Notes: generated from the sequence alone by a model not told the origin. Positions 36,020-48,488 are shown, numbered from the stretch's first letter. The stretch is 64,000 nucleotides of DNA from Gryllus longicercus (GCA_038098605.1 JAZDUA010000890.1:339134-403133), one strand, 5' to 3'. Program-made: numbers and translations.

Positions 36020-37534
36020 ATCTTTAATTAAACTATTTTGCCAGTCTTTCTAAAGTTTGGTGTGAACCTAATTCTAAGTAACACTTGCGAAATGGACACT
36101 ATAACATATTTGTTCACTCCTTTCTCGCGAATAGAAAATAATTACTGTTTATGCATTATAGAATACCACTGGTGCATGCCATTTGTATCTCTCGCTTAGT
36201 TATAAAATTTCGGCTCATCAGAACATGCAAAACAGAGGAACCTAGTGCAAGGAATTCAAACCATCTCCACGGTCATACTGTGACAAGAAGAGCGTAGGAG
36301 AGAAAACATGCTGTCAAAAAAGAGCTTGCTCCTCGATTTTCCCCCAAGAGGTGACATCGCTGATTGTGTTAGAACCACAAAAAGGAGACTGTAATTGAGA
36401 CGCTCGTGGTTTGTTTTTACATTCGTCCGATCCAGCTTCGCGCTTTCCTTCCGGCAACTTTCTTCCGAGAAGGGATTAGCCTCTGATTAGAGCGGCGTTG
36501 TGTCCCAATTTGACAAACACAGGCCTCATCACATACTCCGTGAACATTTATATAGAAATGTGATCACGTAATTTGTTTGTATTAATATAACACTTAAGAA
36601 TAAAAATAATTTTATTAAATTATTTTTGAAAAATGTGATTTACTATTTTCAATATTTGTTGATAAATACATTTATTTTGCACAATTATAAACAACATTTT
36701 ATCTACAAACAATTAATTTAACAAAGCATATCCTATATATAAATGTATCACATATTTCAAGGTAACTAATTGTCAATGCGCATAGATACACTATATTACG
36801 ATTCAATACATCAAAATTCCAAAATTTCTTTGTAGTAATAGATAATAAGGAAGCCAATTAGATGTCACTTTTCACCTCGATATCCATCAAAACGATAAGG
36901 ACTACGATTAGAATAGGAAGCAGATTGTAAAAATAAGATAAAGGAAATTAATTACAAAATGTCTTGAGGAGCATTGAGACTTTGGATCCCAAAATATACA
37001 TCATATAACGAACGTTATTTAAAATTCTATTATGAATAGCTTTATATATGTCACAGTTGAATTGTAGGCGAAAAGTAAAGTATCTACAAAAGGGTCCCAG
37101 AATGGACCTTTTTTTAATTTTCCCTGAGGATTAAAAGACAAATACATGCTACTTCTAATCAGCAGAAAAAGACTGACATTCTTCTTTCAGAAAAATGAAA
37201 ATTGCTGCCTCATTGCCTTCTTTGTATTATTACTTCTGTGTATTGTTATTTCAAAGTATGTATGTACAATTAACATAAACGTTTACGCTATAGACATCTC
37301 AAAAACTCAGAACTAGGACGAGAAGAGTTAAAAGACATTTGTAAACAACAAACTTGCATACTTTTTTAAAGAAATATAAAACGTTTGAGAAAACGAAAAA
37401 AATGTTCCTATGAAAACTTTCTATTACTAGGAAGAATAGCGAAGAATACATATGGAAAACCGAATCGTCTTGATTTTGAAAAGAAAAAATACAGAATAAA
37501 TTAACACTCAAAATATTGAATCGAATTCGTTGCT

Positions 37535-37539
<5 letters not shown>
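36020..37539. other. AT-rich, no gene seen
   Basis: About 1.5 kb of AT-rich single-copy DNA. A 70-codon minus-strand frame at 37299-37511 is rich in F, L, V and S and unremarkable. Confidence 0.5.

Positions 37540-37630
<91 letters not shown>
37540..37630. repeat. Compound (CA)n(TA)n microsatellite
   Basis: About 20 CA units then about 25 TA units. Confidence 0.95.
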
Positions 37631-37631
<1 letters not shown>

Positions 37632-37904
37632 TATTAAACCAAAACCGATGTCATTAACAGGTTGAGAACCACTCAGATGACAGTAACATAAGGAAGTTGA
37701 AGAAAGAGAATATTTTTACCTTCCACCTGAATAAGAATTACATATTGTGCCTGTTGTGAATAACCAACTCCCTCGTGAGAACGCCGTACGCTACGACCTC
37801 TGACCTACCAGAAATCCGCATTACCTCGAATGAGCTAGTTCGCGTACACGCGCGTGTGTTGTTTGCGCGGCCAAGCGCCTTCCTCTCGGAGAAGCCGGAG
37901 AAAG

Positions 37905-37995
37905 GCCGCGCGCCGTGGGGGTCTGGGCCCGGGAGCGAACCCCGGCGGAGGCAACCAGGCCGCCAAGTGTCATTCCGCTGAGACTACGGACCATT
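37905..37995 (-). mobile_element. tRNA-like SINE head
   Basis: On the minus strand GTAGTCTCAGCGGAATG (A-box-like, 37971-37987) precedes GGGTTCGCTCCC (B box, 37931-37942) at tRNA-like spacing. The sequence does not fold as a complete tRNA, so it is a SINE head or tRNA pseudogene. It differs from family 1. Confidence 0.55.
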
Positions 37996-38155
37996 AGGAA
38001 TGGTTAATGATATTGTAGTTTCTGAGATTGAAATTCTATCGCATAACACAAACAAGTGGGCAAGTGCCATTCCACACAGACTATGGACCAGGAGGTATGG
38101 TTAATTATAATGTAGTTTCAGAGATTGAAATTCTATCTCGTAACACTACTCTTGC
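37964..38155. repeat. 97-bp tandem duplication
   Basis: CAAGTGTCATTCC...GACTACGGACCA at 37964 recurs at 38061 with small differences, through AGATTGAAATTCTATC. The first unit overlaps the tRNA-like head, so part of a SINE has been duplicated. Confidence 0.8.
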
Positions 38156-38324
38156 CAAAACAAAACTACATTCTGTGGCTGTCCTTAAATCCGTTTTAAA
38201 CTGTTAATATTAGATGTTATGAATAAGGTTTAAATTAAAAATTGCGTTACCATTTTCTAAAATTATCCTAACAAACATTCACCGTTATAAGTTTAACTGC
38301 TTAATGCATTAACTTAATCTATAC

Positions 38325-38425
38325 ATAAATAAAAGGGAATGTGCGCATGTGTGCCGTGCATAGACGCCAAAGCTACTCCACTGATTTTGCTGAAATTTTC
38401 ACAAATTTGATCTTATTAGTAATGG
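38325..38425 (+). repeat. Possible dispersed arthropod repeat
   Basis: GCCAAAGCTACTCCACTGAT followed by TTTGCTGAAATTTTCACAA resembles, from memory, a motif found beside many arthropod repeats (compare contexts like ACTGAACCGATTTTGATGAA). Family not identified. Confidence 0.3.
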
Positions 38426-41400
38426 GAGTGTTTAAAGAGTGGTTTAATTAAATCGGATATGTAGTTGCGTTGTTGATGATGATTTATTCGTTTATGATTT
38501 CTTAACTTCCCCCTTAACTACAGGCCTTACAGATGTCTGTAAGCAACCCTCCACACAGTAAAGGATTAAGCGCGGGATCACTGCATATACGTATTCTGCC
38601 TCTGCGATTGTCAAATATTGGTCGGAATTATTACTTGAATCCCGGACAAGTTAATCAAATATTTCCAAGATAGTGTCATAGCTAATGCATGCCCAAATTT
38701 TAAGGGAGAACTTTTTAACAATAGGATACTTGACAACCATGTTCATATCAGGGCACAGAACAAAACAATGCTTTGGAGAACGTCTTTAATTTAATGTAAT
38801 TTTTGCAGTGTAGCGTAAAACCTGATTGACAATCACGTGATCACTAGTTTGTAATGTGTAATACAGTGAAGCATTGCCAGATCCACTAGTTTTCATTCAA
38901 TGGAACTTTCGAACATAGCTAAAAGTATGAAGAGATTACTGTAAAATGGGGCCGCTTTGACAGCCATTGCTTGGTCATTGCTGGCCTTATCACTGCAAGA
39001 TATGTCAATGCACTCATATTGTCAGTGCGTTCGTTTACAGTTGGCTAATTTGCAAATGGCTTCACCACTATCTCTTGCAATGCCATCGCCCTGCATGACG
39101 TTCATTTGTTTCCTGACCTGTCACTGTGGTCCCTTCTTAGAGTAACTCCTCTATATCAAGGGACAAAAATGTGTCTAACTTAAAGAAGCGCCCCACCTAT
39201 CCATTTTCTCACTTCAAATTCAAAAAGTGTTCGCCTCACTTACAAAGGAAGGCATTTAGGTAGAATCACATTTGTTACAAAGATGAACATTACACAGGTA
39301 TGCAACACTTCATTAATTAACATGTTATGTCATAAGCATTATTATTTTATAAAAACCGACAGTAAAAATTAAAATAAAACAATTGAATATCGCACACAGC
39401 ATTTTTACAAAGTGCTTTATGTAGCTTGCTTTTATAATATTCACTCAGATTCTTTGATTTTTCACTCGCTGGCAACAGTTTAAAACATTTTCTATAACAT
39501 GAGAACAGCCATTTGGACGTTTTTCGTGTGTATTTGTTCTTTATGCGTAGCCTTCAACAGAATTTCATTAATAAAAACCGAATAACATGCAAAAAGTTGA
39601 ACAATTTTGGACGATGCTCTCTGGCGAAGAAAACCAAGAATTTCAAATTCTCTGCTGGTAAACACCCCGACAAATTTGGATGGTGTAACAGTCTCAGTTA
39701 AACAAATTTTATACTTTCACTACTACAGTTCTCCGGATAAAATTGTCAATACTTCCTTATTAGTTCCCCTTGGGTCTAATTGAATTGATTGAATACGAAA
39801 AAAGTTCCCGGATTATTGTGTAGATGTCATGCGCAATCATGTTCTATGCAACCTCATAATTCACAAAATCCTGTAAATTTCCAACGGCTGGTTAGGGCCT
39901 GACTTCTCAGTTTTGCAACACATTTATGAAAAAAATTAAAATATTGTAGATTATATTCTGACTTGTTAAAGAAATCGGGGTTTCTCTTTATATTTATCAC
40001 AACCATTTATTAATCAGAAAAAATTATTAATAATTCATTATGCCCCATCCATGAAAGTTATTTAACCAAACAACAGTGCTCATTAAAACTGGACAGATAT
40101 ATTCAGTTAAGAATAGAGGTTGGCACAACAATTCTCCTTGTCAGCTCGTAACAACCTCGTTTAAAATTCCAACGAATTTTTTATTGTTTTCAGACTGCAA
40201 AGTGACATGGTCTCCTAGAGGTTTGTGGTTAAGAAGAACGACATATCATTAAAAAACAAGTTTTGAAAATAAACTCGAGTGACTTGCTAATCCAGGCAAT
40301 GAATTAGTCATGTATTCCCGTACGTGAGTGTTTATTTTTTAGAGAGTTACTCAATTTTTAGTTGTTTCAGTGAAGTTTGAACCATTCAATTTTTTCCTTC
40401 AAGTGCGAATCTCTCGATCAATTACAATCGTTAAACAATTTAACTTGCGACATGCCTACCCTCGGAACTTTACGGACTAAAAAAATATGATTTAGGTAAC
40501 AAAATTATAAAACTAGTCACTATTTTGCGTGAAAAGTGAAGATTTAAACCCTTTAAATACATTGCAAAATGATTAAATCAGCCATTTAAAAATCATTATA
40601 AATAAAAAGTTATGTTTCTGACATCTATAACTACTCACGAAAGTATTAATTTAGGAATTTTTATTATTCACGAGTGTCAAGTATTTTTACATTTCTTAGT
40701 GACTACAAGCATATCATTATGTTCACATTCAAAATTAAGTAGCACGTAATCCAGGTTCGAACCGAAACACACACACACACACACAGAAGAAAGCTCGAAA
40801 TTATCCTTTTTACTTTCTAGCAGTTCAAGACTTGGGCCTAATTTGTAAGATTCGCCTTTCCGTCAGTAGATTGTTTTTGCCTGGCCTAGTACGTCTTTCC
40901 TCGAATGGATTGGGTAGAAGTCGCGCCGCGGGGTGAGAGATTTCGTTGCGCAGTCGACTGCGTATTTACGTTTTTGAATTTTCGGAAAAGTATTTTCGTA
41001 TTGGTATAACTAGTTTAAAAAAATGGGTAATGAAAATATGAAAATTCTTTAAAAATTACTAAATTACTTGTTTTGAGCATATAATCACCGCTCCTTTAGG
41101 ACATTTTATGCACTAGTGGATGCTTTTAGTAGATCTATTTTTTTATGATTCGTTAACACCTGCAGTTATTTTTCCACAACCTCCTAACGGAATTATTAAT
41201 TAGATCGCTGGTGAGGTAGATACCTTCTAATAATTAAATACGGTAAATTAAAGATGTTGCCTGATACCAAAAAATCTTTTAAGTTAAGATCGTTTCGTTC
41301 GCGTAGTAAGCTTGCAGCTTCTGGGCCTAAAACAAAGTTCTGCCCCATCCCTTCAAAACAAAGTTCTGCGCCGCTCCTAACGGAACTAAATAGGCATTTG

Positions 41401-41530
41401 CCCTAAAAGCCGAGGTCTACTCGTGAGAAGACGCCTTGAGCAGAGGGCGCCGCGACGCGTCTCCTCGGAAGCGTAACGAAAGCTGCTGTCTATCAACCGC
41501 ACGCCACAGCGCCCCGGGGCTTGCGCCTCC
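38426..41530. other. AT-rich, no gene seen
   Basis: About 3 kb of AT-rich DNA. It includes a short (CA)n at about 40766 and a 20-bp direct repeat of ACAAAGTTCTGC at about 41333 and 41359. 39035-39090 weakly resembles the window's first 150 bases. Confidence 0.45.
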
Positions 41531-41534
41531 GGTG

Positions 41535-42130
41535 GGCGGTTCAGGGGGCAGGGGGGCAGGAGGGGCAGGGGGCAGGGGGTAGGGGGCGGTGGGGGCGGGG
41601 CTGGACGGGGCGGGACGGGGCGGGACGGGGCGGGACGGGATGGGGCGGGACGGGGCGGGACGGGGCGGGACGGGACGGGGCGGTTCGGGGCGGGACGGGG
41701 CGGGACGGGGCGGGACGGGGCGAAAGGGGGGGCGGGGCGGGACGGGGCGGGACGGGGCGGGGCGGGACGGGACGGGACGAGGCGGGACGGGACGAGGCGG
41801 GACGGGACGAGGCGGGACGGGACGGAACGAGACGGGGCGGGAAGAGGCGGGACGGCGCGGGATGGGGCGGGACGGGACGGGGCGGGACGGGGCGGGACGG
41901 GTGGGACGGGGCGGGACGGGACGGGACGGGACGGGACGAGACGAGACGAAACGGGACGAAACGGGACGGGACGGGACGGGACGAGGCGCGACGGGACGGA
42001 ACGAGACGGGGCGGAAGAGGCGGGACGGAGCGGGACGGCGCGGGACGGGGCAGGACGGGGCGGGACCGGGCGGGACGCGGCGGGACGGGGCGGGACCGGG
42101 CGGGGCGGGACGGGGCGGAGCGCATCCGGC
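41535..42130. repeat. G-rich decamer/pentamer minisatellite (GGGGCGGGAC)n
   Basis: About 50 units. The left half is mostly GACGGGGCGG decamers. The middle holds pure GGGAC pentamers (41910-41990) and variants such as GAGAC and GAAAC. The strong G bias on plus suggests quadruplex potential. The arginine/proline/serine or glycine/arginine frames of 217-314 codons over this array, on both strands, are artefacts. Confidence 0.95.
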
Positions 42131-42394
42131 GGTGGCCGCCCCGGGGGCTGACGCAACGCCCCGGGCGGCGGTGAAAGCGAGGGCACGCATGGCGTGCGCC
42201 GCGGCCACCCACGCGCCCATCCGCCGCCCGTGGCACCGATTCGCGACGTCGCGGAGACGTTGCGTAGGCGCTCGCGTGCCACGCGCTGACAGTGGCGGCA
42301 TCGGCGGCACTGTATTCGTGTATAGCCCATGGACTGACAGCTGCACCGATTACTTTATTTAATTACTTTATTCCTCCTAAGGCAGGCGCCAAAA
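42131..42394. other. GC-rich to AT-rich transition
   Basis: CpG-rich DNA up to about 42300, then TGTATTCGTGTATAGCCCAT and CAGCTGCACCGA, which also occur in direct orientation at 48390-48435. That links this edge with the region right of the inverted copy. Confidence 0.4.
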
Positions 42395-42995
42395 CGTTCA
42401 CCTTAAGGCTAAATGCATCGAAAAATACTTGTAGGAAAATTCAATAGATCGCAGCACAATCAGGGGAATTTACTTTACTGATAACGTCTGAACCAAAGGT
42501 CCGATTTTCGATCTGTAAACGGCTATTGACGCCTTTTAAAATAGAATTTACGCTACGATGACCTTTTTCCAAAAATCCAGCAAAAACGCGAATTTAAAAT
42601 TTGTTCTCAAACTTCCGAAAACAAATTAAAAAATGTGGGCTTATAGCGCGATGGTGACGTACTTCCTGAATCGAACGCCGCGACAATCATGTAAATCGGA
42701 CGAATAGGAGTGTCGTAAAGTGAAATTTACGAAAACACCTCGCCCCTCCCCTTTCCCTTCTGCGCCGTTGCGTCACCCACCCGCCCGTTGTGGGCCCTCT
42801 GTCAGCGCGGCGGCACGGCCAGGCCCGGCGGCGTGCGACCAGCCCCGACGGAGTAGGCGGGACTTGCGGACACGCAAGCCACACAGTTGGTTTATACGTT
42901 CGTCACTTTGCATCTCAATCTATTTTCCACGGATATCAAACTAGAGATGCTATACTACTATTACAGACCGAGATAAACTGTCTGTTATAGTAGTA
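42395..42995 (+). repeat. 0.6-kb repeat, left copy of an inverted pair
   Basis: This segment is the reverse complement of 47724-48355 with moderate divergence. Shared blocks include TTACTTTACTGATAACGTCT, CGATCTGTAAACGGC, GCGCTATAAGCCCACATTTTTTAATTTGTTC (order as read on minus in each case), GTGACGCAACGGCGCAGAAG and GTCTGCAAGTCCCGCC-like runs. It ends in a hairpin (TACTACTATTACAGAC with GTCTGTTATAGTAGTA, 42952-42995). No coding capacity. Non-autonomous transposon, or one arm of a large foldback element. Confidence 0.7.
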
Positions 42996-43059
42996 CATAA
43001 CTATCTTTTTCACATATTTCCGTCTTCCTTCGAATACCATCTTAAAATTGTTTGAGGCA

Positions 43060-43660
43060 TTACTCATATTCATGCAATTGTGTTATTTGTACAATCTCGG
43101 CTGTCCCCCTTCTTTGATAATGGAGTAATTATAGTGCGTTGCAAATCTGTTGGTCACTCTTTCCTTTTCCAGATCACATTGCATAATTGTGTCAGTTTCG
43201 CCAAAATTTCTTCCCCTGTATTTTTGAATAGTTCGATTGGAATATTATCTACAGCTGGGGACTTCCCATTTTTCAGTTGTTTTGTCGCCCAATTCATTTC
43301 TTCGATCTCAGGTTCTTATTCGTAATCACCTATATTTATCCACTACTCTATTTTTAAGTCCTTCTTATATAGCTTCTTCGTGTATTCTTCCCATCTTTTT
43401 GTGATCTCTTCTTTTGTTGTATTTATTTTGTCGTTCTCGTTCTTAACATTCGGCATTGTTGGTTTACACTCCGTGGTCATATTTCGGATGACCTGGAAAA
43501 TTTCTTAAGATCTCCATTTGTTATTATGTTCCTCCACTTCTTCGCTTTTTTCTTGAATGAACTTTTCTTTATCTTGACTTGGTCTGGGCTGGAATCCCCG
43601 TAGAATTTTCTGACTTTCGTCTGGTCATTTGCTTTTTTGCAGAGAAATATAATGTTTCAA
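43060..43660 (-). pseudogene. LINE endonuclease-reverse transcriptase fragment, dead
   Basis: Read on the minus strand, one frame gives KEEITKRWEEYTKKLYKKD, EPEIEEMNWATKQLKNGKSP, VDNIPIELFKNTGEEILAKL, and then TPLSKKGDSRDC. This matches the linker and the start of the reverse transcriptase domain of non-LTR retrotransposons (the helix before LKNGKSPG-D-IP-E-LK, and the KKGD motif). RT would copy LINE RNA at a nicked chromosomal target. At least three in-frame stops and one frameshift (about 43500) are visible, and the catalytic YxDD block is missing. The downstream end is lost where the 0.6-kb repeat begins. Confidence 0.85.
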
Positions 43661-43688
43661 AGAAAGAAATATAAGGACTCCGTTGTAC

Positions 43689-43689
<1 letters not shown>

Positions 43690-43738
<49 letters not shown>
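43690..43738. repeat. (AAT)n microsatellite
   Basis: About 16 AAT units, just 5' of the dead LINE fragment on its strand. Confidence 0.95.
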
Positions 43739-43739
<1 letters not shown>

Positions 43740-45929
43740 GGCACGCGTTTGGAGTAAAAATCAAAGTATGTACACTATAGTATTGCTTTTATCGTACTAT
43801 ATAATCCATCGAATCTTCACTTCGATGTCTTTGTTTCCAAGATTTTGTGAAACTCCTTTATACTTCACGGAGAAAATCTTGAATTTTCTCTGAGGGTCTG
43901 AGTCAGTCCGTCGACTGTGAAAACTATTGAGCAGGTTGTTGCTCCGAATGCATCGGGCGGTTGGTCTTTCTTCGCCACCTGCCACAAAGGGCTAGGGCAG
44001 GGACTAGGGCATGAACGAGCCTGGACTCGCGTAAAGTGGCCGTGAGGGAGGATTTCCAAGTCCGATATGGCACTGGGACAGTGGTTCGCAAATAGACAAC
44101 GTGGAGAATGCTCACACCAAGTTCACTGATCGGCTCGCTTACTCGGTGTTTTTCTCCGCTTTACACTTCCTCCTCCAAGTCCACGTGTCTACTGCGTCTG
44201 TTCATCCCCGAGCCACCTCATTTTTAGAGTTGGGAGCTGACTCGATTGCGAGGCTGAGGAATGCGCTCAATGTTCTTGGAAGCTGCCCTCTCCCCCCCCC
44301 CCCACCTAATCTGAAACTACTAGCTGTCCCAAATATATTACGCCAAGTATCCATAGGCAAGAATTAAACCATCATACGAGAATAAGGAAAACAAATAAGC
44401 AATAAGTGGATGTCATCAATGTGGAATTTTTTATCTTCACAATATGGCCTTTTCTTACCAGGAGTATTCAAGGCTGCCCGCCGGCTTCAAATCCTTCTTT
44501 CGTAATTGATGTCACAGTTAGAACAGATACTTCAGTATAGTTTACTACCCGAAAATTGCTGTTATGCAGCGTGTGTTGAAGAACGCCCGAATTCTTTTCT
44601 TTGTCACATTTCTTAATAACGAAACGTATATTTTCCCTAGCTTAACTGTGTATTGTTTGGCCTTTACTACGAACAGAAGCCATACCGTTCCACCAAAAGC
44701 CACAACCAAAATAAAATGAATACGCTATACACTTGTGTTACGAACAAGAAGCAAACAACATGTCACTCACTCATTGAGTTCATGTCTTCTCAGAACAAGA
44801 CACATTCTATATTAGATGAAGTGATATTGAATCTCATACAATGTTGTCAAAGCAGATATACTATTTCCTTGACTGCTCGCGTAGGCGGCAAATTGCAAAA
44901 CCCGTCAATATGCCGAATACTTACACTCTATACTACAGCGAATTCTTTAGTTCAACCTCGTATGTACGACAGATGACACTAATATTTAAATATGTGGTTT
45001 ATTAAAGTTTTGGAAATATATATATTTGTGCAATGTAACTGAATTTTCCTCACTATTCAAGAGAGATTATTGTTAAATTGCCGCCTTGCGAAAGATGAGG
45101 CGTCAAAAATCGTTACATTGCTGTAAACACTTTTCAGGTTTTCAGCGTGAAAGTAATATGTTGAGACCGCAAAGTGTGAAAGTGGCTTTTAGATTGTACT
45201 ATCTTAGGTACTAAAAACTTTTATTTATAGAGTATACTGCACTGTAATTCAAGTACAAAATGGTCAATGAATTGAGTGTTTATAAACATTTCTTTCAATA
45301 ACACGTCATCACTCTTCAGTGCAAGAAAACGAGAGACTACCATTCATTTTTCATAAATTACTTTTTTCATGTCACAAACATAATGTACAAACTTTCAGAA
45401 TTACGTTGGTGAGTCACAAAAGCTTTGTGTTTTTTTCCTTTTATCTGCCTGTTAAACAGTCTGTAAAACAGAAATTTCATGTTTGTCATAGTGACTCCTG
45501 TCTCACAGGTCTACCCTTAATTTCGGTACTTTTGAACCAATGTGAATAGAAATAATAATAACAAAATTAATAAACACAATAATAATAATAATAATAATTA
45601 TAATAATAAACAAAACTTACAATGTAGATAACTGTAGCTACATGCAACAACAAAAAAAAAAGAAATTCAAAATTATAATTTCCTCTCAGTTTACGAGATA
45701 AAACTTTCCGCATTGTTACCAGGAATTGTAAATCGCGTCATGAAAATTCCCGTCTCCTCATCGCTTCGCCTCTGTCACAGAAGCGGTGCCGTGGGAGACG
45801 CCAGATTTGCGCAGGACCTGCGGTCGCTTCCGATGATATACGAGGGTCTCTGTGTTATCGCCTTCCGCTTACGGAGTTCAAGGAGGTGTCAAACCAGGAG
45901 TGGATCCAGCCGATTATTTTTCGGGAGAT
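43740..45929. other. No gene seen; possible LINE 5' remnant
   Basis: Mixed single-copy DNA. On the minus strand 43865-44059 is open and reads LWQVAKKDQPPDAFGATTCS in part, faintly like linker regions of LINE proteins, but this is too weak to call. A poly-C run lies at about 44293, and (AAT)-rich runs at 45555-45610. No host exon found. Confidence 0.4.
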
Positions 45930-47728
45930 ACAAAAAATTCCACATTACGTAAGAAATTTGGAAAAATATTAATATCGGCGCTGCCATCTGAAACTGTGGG
46001 AAAGGGTAGACATTTTAGGTGAAATTCAAAGGTGCAAACCAAACTCCAATCAGACAAGTAGTTTACGAGATAGGCGAGAAAAAAAAAGCAGCCTCGAGTG
46101 ATCAAGCAAATAAAACCCCTCCATAACGAGACAAATTTAAGAAAATTTTAATTTCAAATCCGCCATTTGAAATTCAAGCCATCAATAGAACATTTTAAGA
46201 AAAATACAAAAGAGCACACCAAACTCCAATCAGACGAATAGTTTCCGAAATAGACGAGAAACTAAAGGAACCTCAACTGATCAAGTTACAAAACAACCCA
46301 CCTTACGTGCCAAATTTCGAAAAATATTAATTTCAGTACTGCTATCTGTAATTCTGCATACAATTAGAACTTTTTAAAAGAAATTCATTGGTGCAAAGCA
46401 AACTACAAACAGACGAATAGTTTCCAAGATAGACGAGAAACAAAAGGAACCTCAACTGATCAAGTTACAAAACGACCAAATTACGTGCCAAATTTCGAAA
46501 AATATTAATTTCAGTACTGCTATCTGTAATTCTGCATACAAGTAGAACACTTTAAAAGAAATTCATTGGTGCAAAGCAAACTCCAATCAGACGAATAGTT
46601 TCCGAAATAGACGAGAAACTAAAGGAACCTCAACTGATCAAGTTACAAAACAACCCCCCCTTACGTGCCAAATTTCGAAAAATGTTAATTTCAGCACTGC
46701 TATCTGTAATTCTGCATACAAGTAGAACACTTTAAAAGAAATTCATTGGTGCAAAGCAAACACCAATCAAACGAATAGTTTCCGAGATAGACGAGAACAA
46801 TAGGAACCTCAACTGATCAAATTACAAACGACCCCCTTACGTGCCAAATTTCGAAAAATATTAATTTCAGCACTGCTATCTGTAATTCTGCATACAAGTA
46901 GAACATTTTAAAAGAAATTCATTGGTGCAAAGCAAACTCTAATCAGACGAATAGTTTCCGAGATAGACGAAAAACAAAATGTTGCTTACAATGATCAGGA
47001 ACAAAACAACCCCCCATTACTTGACAGATTTGGAAAAATATTGATTTCGGCGCTGCCTTTTAATATTCTGGGTTTAAGTAGAACACTTTAAGGGAAATTG
47101 AATGGTGCAAACCAAACTCCAATCAGACGAATAGTTTCCGTGATAGATGAAAACAAAATGAACCCTCAAATGATCAGGGTCACAATACCCTCCCATTACG
47201 TGACAAATTTGGAAAAATATTAATTTCGGCGCTGCCTTTCAATATTCTGGGTTTAAGTAGAACACTTTAAGGGAAATTGAATGGTGCAAACCAAACTCCA
47301 ATGAGACGAATAGTTTCCGAGACAGACGAGAAACAAAATGAACCCTCAAATTATCTGGTTCACAGTACCCCCCATTACGTGACAAAATTGGAAAAATATT
47401 AATTTCGGCGCGTCCTTTTAATATTCTAGGTATAGGTAGAATACGTTAAGAGAAATTCAGTGGTGCAAACCAAACTCCAATCGAACGTATAGTTTCCGAC
47501 CTAGGCTAGAAACAAAATGAGGCCTTAAATGATCAATTATTAAGCACCCCCCATTACGTGACAAATTTGGAAAAATATTAATTTTGGCGCTGCCTTTTAA
47601 TATTCTGGGTATAGGTAGAACACTTGTAGAGAAATTCAATGGTGCAAATCAAACTGCAATGAGACGAAGAATTTCCGTTATAGACGAGAAACAAAATGAA
47701 CCCTTAAATGATCAGGTTCACAATACCC
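45930..47728. repeat. 179-bp satellite-like tandem array, about ten units
   Basis: GGTGCAAAxCAAACTCCAAT with ACGAATAGTTTCCGAGAT, ACGTGACAAATTTGGAAAAA and TTAATTTCGGCGCTGCC recur every 177-180 bases (markers near 46031, 46211, 46391, 46569, 46748, 46925, 47104, 47283, 47462 and 47640). Units from about 46320 to 46920 share CTGTAATTCTGCATACAAGT. Units from about 47040 to 47640 share TTTTAATATTCTGGGT. That implies two subfamilies. The first two units are most diverged. The array stops sharply at the hairpin end of the inverted repeat at 47729. The monomer length is in the usual range of centromeric or dispersed satellites. Confidence 0.9.
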
Positions 47729-48355
47729 CTTTACTACTATTATTACAGACAGTTAGTCTCGGTCTGTAATAGTAGTATAGCATCTCTAGTTTGATACCCG
47801 TGGAAAATAGATTGGGATGCAAAGTGACGAACGCATGAACCGACTGTGTGGCTTGCGTGTCCCGCAAGTCTCGCCTGCTTCGTCGGGTCTGGTCGCACGC
47901 CGCCGGGCCTGGTCGCACGCCTCCAGGCCTGGCCGTGCCGCCGCGCTGACATAGGGCCCACAACGGGCGGGTGGGTGACGCAAAGGCGCAGAAGGGGAAG
48001 TGGGGGTGAGGTGTTTTCGTAAATTTCACTTTAAGACGCTCTTTTTCGTCCGATTTGCATGATTGTCACGGCGTTAGATTCAGGAAGCATGTCGCCTTCG
48101 CGCTATAAGCCCACATTTTTTAATTTGTTCTCGTAAGTTTGAGAACTAAGTTCAAATTCGCGTTTTTACTAGATTTTTGAAAAAAGGTCATCGTAGCGTA
48201 AATTCTATTTAAAAAGGCGTCAAATGCCGTTTACAGATCGAAATCGAACCATATTTTCAGACGTTATCGGTAAAGTAAATTTTACATATTTTGGTGCTGC
48301 CACGTGGTGGCTACAAATTGTACTTGTGTCGGGACATTTAGCCGTAAGAGAAATT
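47724..48355 (-). repeat. 0.6-kb repeat, right copy of an inverted pair
   Basis: Reverse-complement partner of 42395-42995. Its hairpin (TACTACTATTATTACAGAC with GTCTGTAATAGTAGTA) abuts the satellite array. The G/C block with repeated GGTCGCACGCCGCCGGGCCT-like units (47890-47935) is slightly expanded relative to the left copy. The stretch after 48355 carries GACTGCAAGCTGCACCGAG and CCTCCTATGACAAGCGCC in the same direction as 42330-42395, so the relation between the two loci is not a simple inversion. Confidence 0.7.
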
Positions 48356-48488
48356 CTCATATAAGCAAATAGGACGGGGACAAAGACATTATATTCGTGT
48401 ACGAGTCCACAGACTGCAAGCTGCACCGAGTACTTGGTTTCAAATCGGGGGGATTTTATTCCTCCTATGACAAGCGCCAATCCATTCA

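Noticed and set aside
41386..42362. Six overlapping frames of 217-314 codons rich in R, P, S or G
   Set aside because: They translate the GGGGCGGGAC array on both strands at once. There is no domain, and the residue pattern is purely periodic.
45930..47728. CRISPR array
   Set aside because: The units are whole 179-bp diverged tandem monomers without constant short repeats and unique spacers, and the window is eukaryotic.
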